A stretch of DNA of 64,000 nt from Asterochloris sp. CNOR1. Taxonomy: Eukaryota > Chlorophyta > Trebouxiophyceae > Trebouxiales > Trebouxiaceae. The stretch spans positions 1,054,001-1,118,000 of the forward strand of contig OZ017759.1 of NCBI GenBank assembly GCA_963969365.1, written 5' to 3'. The notes below the pieces were generated by a model. The model had not been told where the DNA came from, searched no databases, and was given only the letters and a program-made list of their open reading frames with translations. The position numbers and the translations under genes were made by a program. Below are positions 45,601-58,756 of this stretch, in pieces; within the stretch, counting starts at the first letter, position 1, and each line of letters begins with the position of its first letter.

Positions 45601-48600
45601 GGGGCGTTGCCATCCTGAACAACTCAGTTGTGCTGGTCAGCAGCAGCAGCTTTGTCGGCCTGCAAGGCAGAGTGGCAGGGGCTATGCTCCTGACAGCTTC
45701 CAGTGCAGCCTTGGTGGAGGCGTCGACCAGCTTTGAAGGCAACAAGGGGACCTGCTTGGCAGGCGGTGTGCTAGTCAACTCTGGCAGCCTCCTTGCAGTC
45801 AGGGACACCCTCTTCTATCGGTAGGCACATCTACTTGGAGGGGACCACAGCCTGAGATCACCGCAATGACAGTGTGCACCACAGCATGGCTGAAGCTGTT
45901 TATCTGGAGCTCATGTTTATAGTGAAGCATTGCTGTTTGTGCACTTGCAGGAATGTTGCTGCTGGCCAACGTGGTGGGGGAGCTGTGCTTGTGTACAACT
46001 CCAGCCTGTATGCTGAGAACACCACATTCAGCCAGAATGCAGCCACAGCTGCCAATCTGTACAACATCAGCATCCCTGCCCCAGCCAAGAACTCAGATGA
46101 CGCCCTGCCAGGAATGACCTGGTGCGGGACAGTAGGCGGAGTCTTGCCCCAGGATGAAATCTACGGGCTGACCAGCCCATCTGGAACTGCTGGGCCTCTT
46201 GTCAATGAGCACCTGTATGCTTCTGCGCCAGGTAAGCGACATCAGTGGAAGCCCTTGCTGTGCTGATGCCGCAGCTCATGCTGGCATGCAGGCGAGACGG
46301 CTTGCGCAGCATTAGCTGGCCTTCACGTCTCGCGTTTGAACTGCTGCAGGGAACCCTGACCCAACACTGGCCACTGGTGGGGGAGCCATCTTTGCCGCCA
46401 GCCACAACTACCTGAACATCAGCTCCAGCCTGTTCGCAGACAATGTTGCAGACCGCCTTGACATCACTGACTTTGCGGCAGGCAAGGCACGATGTCAACA
46501 TGTTCTGTGACGCAGAGATCTTGGCTGGGCGGTCATCAGGTCTCAATGCTGGTCATGCAGGGCGGGGGGCCGGAGGGGCCATCAGCATAAACAGCGATCC
46601 TGTGATTGATCCCTCCCCTGGAGTCTGCACAGCTGGAGTGGTGGACATCAAGCACACCACGTTTGTTGGCAACCGAGCAAACAGCGGGGGTGCCGTGATG
46701 ATGGCTGGCGGTGGACACCAAGCAACATGCTTCCAGAGCACCAGCTCCCCACAAGTGGGCTTCGGAAGGTGCAGCAGGATCCTGCATGCCTGATCCAGCT
46801 GATCAGAGGGCTTTCTGCATGCTAGCACACTCAAGATGAGACATCTCAAAGATGTGGGCATTGGTGGGTGATGCAGGTATTCTGGAGACTACCTTGCTAG
46901 CCTCACCTCCACAAGCTATTCGTTTTGTGACCCTCCCAACAACTACGCCAGTGTAGACAATTGCAGCTTTCTCGCAAACTCTGCTGTCCTGGGTGGTGGC
47001 TCCATGAGCTTGCTTCAGGTGAGGAACGCAGGTCTCATTGCTTGCCCTCGCCGACCTGACAGGTGTGTAAACATGGCTGCTCTTGTGTAGGGATACTCAT
47101 TGACAGTGACTGGCTCAAGCTTCTTGGGCAGCTCTGCACCCCTGGGAGGTGCTGTTGCCTTGGCCAATGGCTCAGGGCTGGCACTGTCAGGTGCAACCTT
47201 CAGCGGCTGCCAGGCCAGCCTTGGAGGGGCTGTCTATGCCGAAGCCCCAACCGAGACCCAACTGCAGGCCATCCTGGCCCCACCTTTTCCCACCAGCCTG
47301 GCAAACCCCAGCACAGTGTACACTTACGGCAGGCAGATGGGATCAGCCCTGTCAATGGTGACATGCATGTGAGCAGCTGCTCCGGTCAGCCTTGCATAGG
47401 CAACAACGCCTGCAGCTCATGTCAGATCCAGACCAAGTTGACTGCTGCCTTGTGCAGCATGCAGAGCAACATTGCAGGGCAGGACGGCGGGGCATTATAC
47501 ATGTATGGAGATAGTCAGCTCTGGAGCCAGGGGAACACATTCAGCAACAATTTTGCCAATGGCCAAGGTGATCTGCAGCACTTGGGCTGCATTGGTGATC
47601 TGCTTGGGCTTCAGGTGTTAATGAGCAGCACACTCACATCTGTCTGCCCTGTTGGAGGTGGTGCTTGGAGCCTGGAGAATGCATGCCAGCAGGCATCTGT
47701 CGGCGATGTCTTCCTTAACAACACAGCACTCCTGGGAGGGGCTGTGGCGTTTATGAATCCAGCAAGCAAAAGCGGCAGGCAAGGGCATGACTGAGCCCCA
47801 CAATAGTGAAGGTCCTGGCATACTCTTTGCCCCCCTATGTGGTGCAGCCTAGCAAGCTGTACCTGCATGATGCAATCAACAGCTGCCCCTAGCACATTGC
47901 AGGTACTGGATTGCAATACAGAACGCAGCTGGGACAGGGCAGGTGCTGCAATTATCCTGCAATGACCAGAGCGCCCTACAGGCCTCCAGACTTTCGGGCA
48001 ACAAAGCTGGGCTCTCTGGAGGAGCTGTCTACCTTGACAATGCACAGGTCTGCAGCGCTGGCCTTGGAAAGCTAGAATGCACAGGTCAGGACCCAGTCAG
48101 TTAACAATGCACACCTCGCAACTATTGCTGCGTGCGCTGCAGGGAGACTGCAGAGCCCTGCTGGACTCCAGCAATCTGACAAGCAACCATGCTGTCAATG
48201 GCGGTGCTGCGTTTGTCAGCAACAGCCCATGTGTCACGGTCAGTGCATGAGCAACCTTGACAGCGCTGCTACAAAAAGCAGAGATTACTGTGGAGCTTGA
48301 CTGATCCTGAGGTCTGTGTCTGCAGATAACATCTGCAGTGCTGTCGCAGAACACAGCAGCAAGTGGCGGTGCACTGGCTCTGAGCAGCGTGCAGAATGTG
48401 ACTGCCCAGAACATAGTTGGCGTGGGCAACACAGGCACATGCGGTGGCTTCATGTTCATGGACAATTGCTCAAACCTGCAGGTAGGGCTGTAAATTCGGA
48501 ACACTTCATCTGCAGCACATTGAAGTGTTGTGCTTGCTGCAGATGTCCTACTCCTCTATGAGCAACAATCATGCAGAGACTGGTGGGGCCCTGGCACTGC

Positions 48601-51600
48601 AGCAGTATTCCCAGATCGACCTCAGCAACCTCATCGTGGAGGTGAACATCTGAAGTCAGATGTCAGCACTTCTGGCATCACTCTGCTCCACAACAGGAGT
48701 GCTTCAGCTGCTGATCTTTCGCCATCTGCAGGGAAACAATGCTTCAAAGTATGGGGGCGCCATTTATTCGATGCAGCCCACCATCAGCATCGCGGACAGG
48801 GATCACCTGGACCCATCCCTCTTCACAATTGGAAACATGCACATCAGTAACGCAACATTCTCCAACAACTGGGCAAACTCTGGTGGCAGCATCTATGTTT
48901 TGGGCAACGGTGCCAATGTGACGTTAATCAGCTCAAGCTTCACTGGGTGAGATCATTTGCCCAGCTGGTCTATGGCATATTGGCTATGCTGCCTGCATTG
49001 TTGATCCTAGCTTGAAGCAGAATCCTTTCCATCATGGTTGCTCATGCAGGGGCCACGCGGAGGATGTTGGGGGAGCCTTTGTCTGCAAGGACTGTCCCCA
49101 AGTTTATCTGGGGGCCTCACAGTTCATCAGCAATCACGCAGTGCAGACAGCTGGTGCTTTCAGGTAGGCATGGGAGCTGCAATTCAGTGATGTACAATTG
49201 CAAAAGTTCTGGTATCAGCCGGGGTCCCTCTTTTGTGATGCAGGTGTGAGCAGTGTCTGGTGATCATGGTGGAGCGAGTGCAATTCACCAATAACACTGC
49301 AACCCATGGGGCAGCCATAGACCTGAACAGCACAGTGCCAATCCCTGTCATCATTACCCAGTCCTTGTTCGATGCTAACCAGGCCAACATCCTGACAGCA
49401 GCACAGATTGCTGACAACGTGACGCTGGCTCATGCTGGTGATGGTGGCGGCCTGAGATGCCTGGGAGGTGAGAAGCACGCAATCCTACCAGTGCTCACCA
49501 ATGCAGCTTGCGTGTTGAACGCATGCAACTGGGCCAGCCAAATCGTCTGTCAATTTGCAGGAGACCTCTATCTCCTGGAGAATATCTTTGAGGGCAATGT
49601 TGCTACAAATGGGGCAGCTGTCTATGCTGAGCAAGGCTGTGGGCAGGTATTGTGCTTGTTTTTGGCCTCCTTGCCCTGGCTGGCAATCAGCTGTTGACAA
49701 GCCTGTTTGTCTATCTATTACGTCGTCTTCCAGACGGGCCTCTTGTGCATGCAGAGCAGCGCCTATGATGTGGGATACTGCTCAATGGCCAGCGGGATGG
49801 CAGTCCCTCCCAGCCTGCAACAGTCGGCTGGAGTTGATCTAGCAGGGGTTGATGCGGCCAGCAGTGCAGCAGTGGACCCTGCTGTTGCAGCACTGGTGCG
49901 CTACAGCAGCCTCATTGGTGCCCAGCCCAACTGCTCAGGCATACACCTGAGCCAAATCGAATTTTTGGCAAATTTGGCCGTGGGTGGTGGTGGCGGAGCC
50001 ATCTTCTGGAATGGACCGGTGGACATGCTGATAGTCAGCTGCAACAGTCAAGCACTTGTTGGTAGGTCATGTGCTCATGCTTTTGTTGGGCTGCTTCACG
50101 AACGTGTCCTTGTCCAAGGACCTGCTCACAGATTCAGCATGGTTCAAGCATGATCAAGGCCTGGCATGATGCCAGGTAGACCAGCTAACCTCCAACTTGT
50201 GAAGACCTACCACTGCAGACCTTTCCAGCCCAGCAAATGGAACGGCTCCGCCTACAACCTGCGCTGGCTGGGAGGGAAACAATTCAACACTGGGATTTGG
50301 GCACGACTTGGCCAGTGATGCTGCAGCCGTTGCCCCAGCCAATCCTGCGAGCGCCTCTGTCTCTGGGCACGCCAGTGGTCAGCCACTGCCGACCATCAGT
50401 TTCGAGGTCATTGACCATTTCGGCAACCTCGTGTCAGGTGAGCAGACCAATTCTGGCGTCTTATGGTAGCAGTTGGTCCTTCCAACCTGCAGCTGCAGGC
50501 CGACAGATGTACCTCAGCTTTTGATTTAGCTGTGCCTTTGTCCTTGTACAAAGTCGCGACATGCTCTGCAGGAGGGCTCTCTCAAGCAAATCTGCTGATC
50601 AGTGCCAGCAGTCCAGATGCAATCTTGGGAGGGCAGCAGCTGGCCCAGGCTGTGGAGGGCGTGGCAACTTTCAGCTCCCTAATTATAACTGCAAACGAGT
50701 CCATTGCGTCTGGGCCCCAGAACTACACAATCCAGTTTGCTGCAACCAGCAACCCAGACATTCAACCCTGGAGCATCTCTGTGAACCTCAGGTGTGCGTG
50801 GCCCAAGAATTGCCTTCCTTGCACAGTTCATGCAGTGAGAAAGATACATGCAAGCAGGACACAGGCTGGCAGTCTTTACTGCACCTGAGCTGACATTGCA
50901 GCCTTCAGGACTTCCTGGAATCAGCTCTACTACATGCTGATGTCTTTCATGTCTTTGCAGGGGCTGCTTGCCTGGTGAAGAGTTTGCAGGCCCAATCTGT
51001 AGGGAGTGCCAAGAGCAGACATTTAGCTTCCATCCCGGGGACAATGGTGGTCTGTGCAGGTAGTTTTGCGCAAACTGCAAGGCAGCTTTCGCCTGCTACA
51101 GCATGAGCGTCTCCCTTCCTGAGGTCGCTTAAACGTAGCTCATTGCTACTTTCTTGACAATGCGAGTCTGTCTGGACGTCCATGGTGCTGAGCAATGGTC
51201 ATTGTCGCATGCAGGTCTTGCCCCACAAATGCAGAGTGCCCCGGAGGTGCAGTGCTAACTCCTGTAGACAACTATTGGCATTCAGCGTACGATTCAGCGG
51301 CCGTGCAAATCTGCCCAAACACATATGCATGCAAGTAAGTCGTTGGGGGGCAGTGCACATGGACTTTGCGCTACCTGCCTCAGCCACAATGCTGCTGCTG
51401 GGCCTCGACTGGCATTGCACCCCATGCTTCCATCCCACCCCAAAGCAGCTTCTGTTCAGGTCAAACATGCTTGTCACACTGCAGTCTGGGAACATCTACA
51501 GGCAACAGGTTACGCATAACACGGCTGCAGAACTGCCAAGAGCAGTACTATGGCAGCACACCTGATGATTGCACCAATCCAATGGCTGTCTGCGATGACA

Positions 51601-54600
51601 ATGGCAATGTGGTGGACTTGAACTGCTCTGGACAGGATACAGAGGGGATGTACATGGAGCCCTACAGCCAGCTTATGTGCAGAGAGGTCTGGCCCTGTCG
51701 TTTGATGTGTTTGCGTGCATCCTACTTGACAGAGTCTGCCAAGTGGCACAGCACTTGTGTATGTGACTCTGCAGAATGTTGTGGGCCCATGGGCTGAAAA
51801 GTCTGGCGCTTTGCTTGTATTGATGGGCAACAAGTGGTAAGTGGCTCTGCTGCTGACCTGCAGGGTTACGATGGACTGGCCTGCACCAACTGCGCCAATG
51901 GCTGGGGCAACAGCCGCACATTCCACTGCAAGGCCTGCTTGCACAGCCCGGCCATCAACACCTTCTTGATCTTCCTGGCGTACATGGCGTCCTTCCTGGT
52001 CTGCTGCTGGATCATCCGCAGCAGTCTGGCCACTGCACACCAGATTGGAACAGAGCAGGCTGATGAGTTTGAGCAGGTGTCAGACATGATGAAGGTGTGG
52101 CAGCAACACAAAGATTGTATTCATGCAGAACAAGCAACCCGCTAAATGCATGTGCTTCAGCTTGACATCTGGTGTCAGAAGGTGATGCCCGCCAATTTGT
52201 TTGCTTCTTGCTGCACTGGACTGTGCTCCTCAAGATGCGCATCTGCTTTTTGACTGTTGACCAACACTGACAACATTGCTGCTCTGCAGGTCATGGTGAA
52301 CCACATACAGACCAATGCCATCTTGGCTGGCCTCAACATCAACTGGCCTACCACTCTGCGAACTGTGCAGAATGGCCTTAACATTGTTGCAGCCTCGGTC
52401 GTCAGTGGGGTGTCCATGGACTGCAGCCTGCCTGACTGGGACAGCCCCTGGATATCCTCAAACGAGTTTGAGACGCTCCTCTCCATCCTGGTGCCCATTG
52501 GAATGACGATGTTATTTGTGCTACTGTGGACCCTCAGGTCAGCATGGGCTCATGCGCTTTCAGCTGCATGAATACTGCTCTGTGCATGCACATTCACTCT
52601 GGGGTGGCATGCGCCTTTGTGAAGCCTCGTGGTCAACTCATGCCCGATCCAGCATGGGTCACAGTCTTCGACTTAGCACATTCTACGTCTTGACTGCCAG
52701 GTGCAGGCCAGCTGTGTGCATTGGCCTCGGGGCTGCTGAGGCCATGTTGCCAACCTGCATCGCATGGATACAGGTGGTCCTGGCTGTGGACTTTTGGCAT
52801 GGGTGACGCGTCATCAGGGCTGCCACTGGCGCGCAACAAGAGCTACGCAGAGGACCAGCGGCTGACTGATGACTCAGAGCTCAGTGGCGCTGACTGCAGG
52901 GCACTCTCTAAGCGCATGAGCACCCTCGTCAATCCCCAGTCCTTTGGGTTGGCAGGTTTGTTCATCTCTGGGCCCAATGTCTGACAGTGCAGATGCCTGG
53001 CATGATATGCCAGATATTGCAACATTGGCTTGTGGCTTGACATTGAGTCTGGCAACAGTTTGGACGCGCATAAGTGCCTCCCACCACCACTGCTTTCCCC
53101 AGTCAAATGACATTGGCAAAAATAAGTCATGTCCCTTGTGGTCAGGACATGATTTCAGGTCTGAGGGTGGAGAGGAAGAAGGCTTCGACGAGGCTGCCAT
53201 GGCTCTTGACGGAGTCCTTGGAGACCAAGACACTCCTACAATTGGCAAAGCAGTCACCCCTGCAGGACCTGTTGCTGAAGGCTTTGAAGGTGAAATTTAC
53301 GCTTCATGCAGGTCGCCTTTGCGCAAATGTGACCCCTGATCAATGGCAGAATCCCCCAGACACTGAAAGCCACAGAATGCTTGTTGATCAGCGTGATCGT
53401 TGAAGTGTGGCCTGAGTTGCCGCAGAGACTGATCATGGCCTTGCATGTTATGCAGGTCACCAGCCTGAACACGCGTCCCAGCTTGGCTCTGATGAGCAGG
53501 ATGGGTTGCTGCCAGATGCCGCTCAGGCAATGATGGAGGCACAGGAGCATGCCTCTGCAACAGCGGCTTGGGTGGCTGGGACGGCTACTGTGCATGCTGG
53601 CAGCAGCACTGCGGACAGGCCACCAGAAAGCTCCCCTGCTGCTGCTGCTCCAGATAGCAGCAGAGGAGACGCGGCCCTCTTGCCTGGGGCTGAGCTAGGT
53701 GCTTCAGGGGCTGAGGTGGCAGCCAGCCAATCTCATGCAGATCTGGGGTTCCACAAGTCAGATGCGGTTGATGCAGACAAGCAGCAGGTACGTCTGCACT
53801 TACTTTTTTGGGAAGATTTTGTTGGCAGCCCTCCTTGGTACCAAGTGGACTTTTGCCTGATCGCTGCCTGCCACCGTCATAGGACAAATGCTGCTTCTGC
53901 ACCACGGCATCACATCAGCGCTTGCAGCTCCAGGTTACATGAGTGTCTCAATTGCTGTACTCCCTTCCGCGCAGGGTGCTGAACCTGCTGCACTGCGCTT
54001 CCTGGGCTCTCACATCACCCGAGCAGACTCTGAGACCTCAATCGGGTCAGATGCTCCACTGATGGGAACCTCACCTGTGCGCTCCTCAGCTCCAGTGTTG
54101 GCGGACATTCATACCAGCAGCAGCCACCACAGTGCCCTGCAAGGCAAGGAGTGGTGCATCTGCCTGAAGCTCAATTGCTTGTACTGCCCTGCCATGTGAA
54201 GGGGGTTTCTGTTTCAGCCTCTGTGCCCAGGATGCCATGTTAGGTGCCCACTCATTGAGATCATGTTCACGCACATACAGGCTTGCAATGTAGCCACACT
54301 GATGCCAAAGCAGTGCTGAGGAACCTGGGCAGCATATATGACAATGGTGTGCCCTGCTTCAGGGCCAAGCACCCAGCAGCTGCGCTTCCAGCCCACGCCC
54401 TCCATGCCACGAGCCAGCTCCCGTTTCAGCAGCCTGCAGTCTCCTTCTTACCGTTTTGAGAGCCCCACTGACACCTCCAGCCATGGACGCCCAGGAGCCT
54501 TGGGGCATTCTGAAGCAACCCCTTCTCCAGTGCCAGCACCCGGCAGGGAACTCATCGCTAGCAGCAAGCACAGCAGCATTGCCTCCACACACAACACGCT

Positions 54601-57437
54601 GGGCAGCAGCAGTAATGTGCTTGGTGGCAGCAAGGCCAGACACAGTGCCCTCAAGCCCAGTGGCACAATGATTGGGTCTGGTCGCCATGCCAAGAGGGTC
54701 ATGATGTTCGAAGACCTTGCCCAGGTGGGTCCAAGATGCATTTGGCTTCTGTGCATCTAGAGCACTTGTCAGAGCCGTGCTGGGGGTGTGCCTGGATTGT
54801 GTCTGCTGCTAATGCATTTATTCTGAGGCATTCCTGCAAGCCTTGAGTCTGAGCTGTAAGTTCCAAAGCTGCTTGTGCAGGCAACTCCAAGCTGGGAGGC
54901 AGCACAAGGCCCAGGTGGCACAGCGCCAGGTGCAGACAACCAGCACACACAAGCTGCAGGACTGGTGGTTGAGGATGGAGCGGCGGGCGCCATGCGGCAC
55001 CAGGCATGTCTGCAGCCTGCGCACAGAACTGAGCTGGGCTTTCAAAAGTCTCTGACACACAGCCATGAGGACGATGCAAGCATGAAGCCTGGCACAAGCA
55101 GTCGGCATGGGCACCCAGAGTCGAGGCGCTATGGCTCATTCTTTGCCAGCAGCGTCCGTGGCAGCCTGCGGCATCTGGCCACCTCATCGACCATGAAGTG
55201 GTCCAGCACCTTGGGCAGGCACAAGGTCAGCTGCACACCTTGCCGTGGAGCCCTACATCCTAGATTGCTGCACATAACTTGCGCCAGCGTGCAGACTGCA
55301 GGATCCCTCATGCACAGCCTCCACAGGCTGCAGCAGGCATTTGACCACTCGTTGCAGACAAGAAGTTTCTGTTGGGCTGCAGGTTGTGGAGTACTGGGCC
55401 TATTGCCGGCGGCGCCTCATCACCTCTATGGTGGTGGTGCTATTCTTTTTCTATCCAGACCTGTCTGAGAATGTTGCTAATGTCTTCGCTTGCTACCCCA
55501 TGCAATTTGGCACCTACAGCAATGGCAATAATGGGGAGGTGAGGCAGCATTGTGCCTGTTTTATAAAGACTGCATACTGCCACCTGGCTGCACTTTGTTG
55601 TAAACATCAGCCGCAAGCTGGGTAGCCAGCTGTCTGGTCTACATATGCCTTGTGCAGGTGCACACACCTGAGTGAGGCACACGAGGTGCCTTGACTCCCA
55701 GCTCATGCAGCTAGCACCTCAGCTTCCAGGGTTCTCATGCCACAGTGCTGACTGCATGCGAGGCGGTGTGCTTCTTGTCCCTGCAGCACACTGTGTTCTA
55801 CTGGACCCAGGACACAACGCAGATCTGCTTTCGCGGCAGCCACTTCTGGCTGACCATGACTGTTGGCATCCCTGGGGCACTGCTGATCTGCATTGGCATC
55901 CCAGCAGGATTTGCAGGTAAATCATGGTCAAGCAGCCCCGGCTAGCTGCACAGCTGCCCGGGAGCAAGCTGACAGCTGGGTTTGCCTTGGCTGATGCATC
56001 ACCAGCACTCCAGCAGGCTATGCATTCAACATCTGGCCTGATCGATGTTGCTGCGCCATTGCTTGTGAGCAACCTACGCGTTGACATCGCAGCAACATGA
56101 TGCAAGGCGGCACTGTGTGCTGCACACAGGCATACTCTACAAGAACAGAGACCACTTGAATGACCCTGAAATAAAGAAGACGTATGGCTTCCTGTACTCT
56201 GGCTATAAGTGAGTATTTGGTGCATCATCACAATAGCACCATTTGTCGTGCTGCTCATTAGCATTACTGTACTTCAGCGTCTTGGAGCCAGGTAATGCGA
56301 GCCCCAGGCACCTCGGGGCACATGTGGTCGCTGAAGCGCCCAGCACATCTTGCGGTCCTCTCTGATAGGATGGCAGCCTTCAGACACTTTGTGCCTTGCT
56401 GCAGGCCTCAATACTACTTCTGGGAGAGCGTGACCCTGTCGCGCAACCTTCTGTTGGTGGTGCTGGTGTTTGTTGCACCAGGCATGGGGGTAGGTGCCTC
56501 TGCAGCATGTCTGCTGCACGCAGCCCTGTCACCCCTGAAGGAAGCCCTGCTGACCCACTAGCTGCTCATAGCCGCTGCTCAGCTATTCTGAGCAGAGCGC
56601 TGATTGCACTCTTGCCTGGTGTTGTTGGACGCTGTGCTCGACCTTGTGGTGGTGCTGCGCCCTCCTCTAGAGATCTGCCTCATGGGATCTCTGCTGCCTG
56701 CAGGTGTACATCCAGGCCCATCTGGTGCTGGCTGTACTGGTCGTTTCGCTGCTTGTGCAGGGGCGGCTGCGACCCTTCAGCGAGCCCATCATTGACCACA
56801 TGGAGCTCATCTCCGTGGGTAAGCTGGTGCTGGGCCAGCTGTAGGGGCTGAGATTTTGAGTTATTCCATTGGCCGGCCTCCTGTGCGACCAGTGTTGTGC
56901 CTCCTGTGAAGCGATAGCTGTGTCCCTTACATCAGTCTAGGCAGCCCCTGCAAAGGCAGTTTGAGTCATGGGTCCTTGTCTTGTACACTAAAGGTGCAGC
57001 TGAGATCATGTGCCTCTGTTACTGAAGGCATGCTGGTCTGTGAATGAGCTTGAGGGATACGCTGTACCTGCAGGGTCCATCACGCTGAGCATGTACATCA
57101 GCCTCTACTTCTTGAGTTACAGCCAGCCATTGTCCTTGCAGACCCAGCAGGTGGGTCAGGCATTGTGCTGTATGGCAGGGCAGCTGCTTTCTTGGGGCTT
57201 GATCACGCGGCCTGTTCAGTCTCTGTGCATCCTGTGCAGGGGTTGGGTTGGGTTCTGGTGGGAATACTGGCCTCCACTCTGGGTTGGTACCTCAAAAACA
57301 TCTTTGGGCGCAAGAAGACAATTCTTGCACTCTTGCGGAGCACCAGGAGTGCAAGGAAAAATCTGGCACGGCTTCGCACATTGATGCGCAGTGGCAGAGA
57401 TCCTCGGCGGCAGCGCAGCCTCAGCTCTACTCAGTAG
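42674..57437 (+). CDS. Giant LRR / beta-helix / cysteine-rich / multi-TM surface protein
   Basis: Not assignable to a named family. The ATG at 42674 opens a signal peptide (WFLILALLIGQAAAQ). A leucine-rich region follows, with an LRRNT-like cap (CGGSWQGVSC) and plant-type repeats such as LPTSWG...LQWLDLSGN (43.1 kb) and LSGSLPLGWG, LQALDLSHNSLSGQLPAAW, LLSDNSLQGSLPTEW (44.2-44.7). From about 45.3 to 50.0 kb come Asn/Ser/Gly-rich repeats of the polymorphic-membrane-protein beta-helix kind (NCSFAGNTGFDFGGVAI, TFSQNAAT, FVGNRANSGGAVMM, FSNNWANSGGSIYV). Next are an Ig-like strand region (FEVIDHFGNLVS), a Cys module (CLPGEEFAGPICRECQ) and GYDGLACTNCANGW. About eight hydrophobic segments follow (LIFLAYMASFLVCCWII, LLSILVPIGMTMLFVLLW, MVVVLFFFYPDL, GIPGALLICIGIPAGFA, NLLLVVLVFVAPG, LVLAVLVVSLLV, MYISLYFLSY, VLVGILASTLGWYL). 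A Ser/Pro-rich loop lies between TM2 and TM3. The end is basic. Exon boundaries in the beta-helix part are only approximate. Confidence 0.8.
43300..43445 (+). repeat. Decayed copies of the first LRR exon end
   Basis: The exon end at 43117-43146 (cagctgcagtggctggacct, cagcggcaac) recurs at 43309 (cagctgcagtggactgcagc, ggcaatgg). A weaker copy lies near 43410 (ccagctgcagaggctcgccc). The intron between also shares cctgtgtcgcactgatg against cctgtgttgcacagatg. Confidence 0.7.
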
Positions 57438-57819
57438 TAGTAGTAGCCTGGATTGGAGTACAGTGTAGCATGGAGAGTTCCCTCCCTTTCCTTGCTTATG
57501 TTTCCTTGTTTTTGTTTATCTCTTCTGGCCTCTTGCTGGCAGCCGCTCCCTGAGAGTTGCATTTTCCAGCGCAGCTGGTATGAGCCAGCTGTCTGTTGTT
57601 GTACACGCTGGTGTTCAACCCTGCATCAACACATGATGCTGCAAATTGTGCAGCTGAGACTATGGCATAAATGAGTCGTTCGAGCTTCAAGTTCATTACT
57701 TTATTTTATTTCAGCTCCACACGTTTGTACACATGCAGGATAGTGACTCTTCACACAAAATTGGCTATGAATCAGGGCAAGAACCAGGCTGAGCGTGTTC
57801 AGAAGAGATTCAGTCTTGG
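57438..57819. other. Convergent 3' region
   Basis: This is a tail-to-tail spacer of 382 bp between the giant surface gene and the DUF1279 gene. On the minus strand an AATAAAATAAAG string at about 57715-57704 could serve the DUF1279 gene. A run of four tag triplets follows the stop of the plus-strand gene. No coding sequence was seen. Confidence 0.45.
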
Positions 57820-58756
57820 TCACAGGTCCTGGGCATCATCTTCTGGCTTGGGCTGCTTGCCAATGAGCTTGGCAACCACTGGCGTCAGGGCCACAGTGGG
57901 AGGGAACCTCACGGGCGAAAGTGCCTTGTGGGCAGCATAGGCGATGGCAAAGGTGCCGACCTTCTCCCCTGTGTCAGATGGCTTTAGTCCCACACGAGCC
58001 AGGACTGCATTGACATCGATTCCTGCAAAGCCAGATGTACAGCGTCAGAGGTCTCTGATAGGGCCAGCTGTTGGGCCCAGGCCAGTATACATGCAGCCAG
58101 GCTGCAACACAGCTGAGGCATACCAGCTCCTGCCCAACCTGCTGCAAAGATGGGCAACACTCGGCGCATGCAGCTGCAGGACTGTGCGCAGCACAACAGC
58201 TGCCTGCTGCGCTCATGACCATGTACAGTTGTCCTTCAGACTTGAAACATCACCCTTCCAGGACAACAGCATGACCAACTAGCTGGTACTATGTTTGCCA
58301 TGGCATCCTTAGCACGTGGCCGAGCTCCATACAGAGGTAGGTGACCACTCAGGCCTGTCTGGCTGCTGATGCCAGAGCCTGCCAGTGCAGCTCTAGCATG
58401 CAGTGGAGCTACTCTTTGAAGCTGGCTGGGGTGCTCACAGCCTGCTTGCCTGCCAAGACTGCATGGGCCTTTGACAAATTATCATCTGCCATTGCATTGT
58501 CAGCATGCAGCAGATCTGCAACCAAAGCTGGCTGGTGGACCCAGCCTCACCTGAGTTGACGAGCGCATAGCACAGCCCAAAGGACACCAGCGCAAAGCTG
58601 ATGCTGGTTATGAGGTAGGCGCTGCCATAGCGGGCAAGCAGGTCCTTAGCCTGCTGCCCCTTGCTCTTTCCCTTCTTGTCCCCCTCCTTATTGGTGAACA
58701 CCTTCCAGAGGCCGGCCTCCAGGCCCCACTTTTCTGTTGCCTCCTGTGCGGAATCC
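57820..58756 (-). CDS. DUF1279 / FAM210-family membrane protein (5' exon unresolved)
   Basis: FAM210/DUF1279 proteins are small organelle membrane proteins; plant members are predicted plastid proteins of unknown biochemical role. Two minus-strand exons join in frame. The first (58756-58552) reads QEATEKWGLEAGLWKVF, a lysine-rich NKEGDKKGKSKGQQAKD, then LLARYGSAYLITSIS and FALVSFGLCYALVNSG. The second (about 58023-57820) reads IDVNAVLARVGL, the diagnostic TFAIAYAAHKALSPVRFPP, then TVALTPVVAKLIGK. Two hydrophobic helices flank the conserved AHKALSPVRFP motif. The targeting-peptide exon must lie upstream on the minus strand, right of 58757, and was not identified. Confidence 0.88.
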
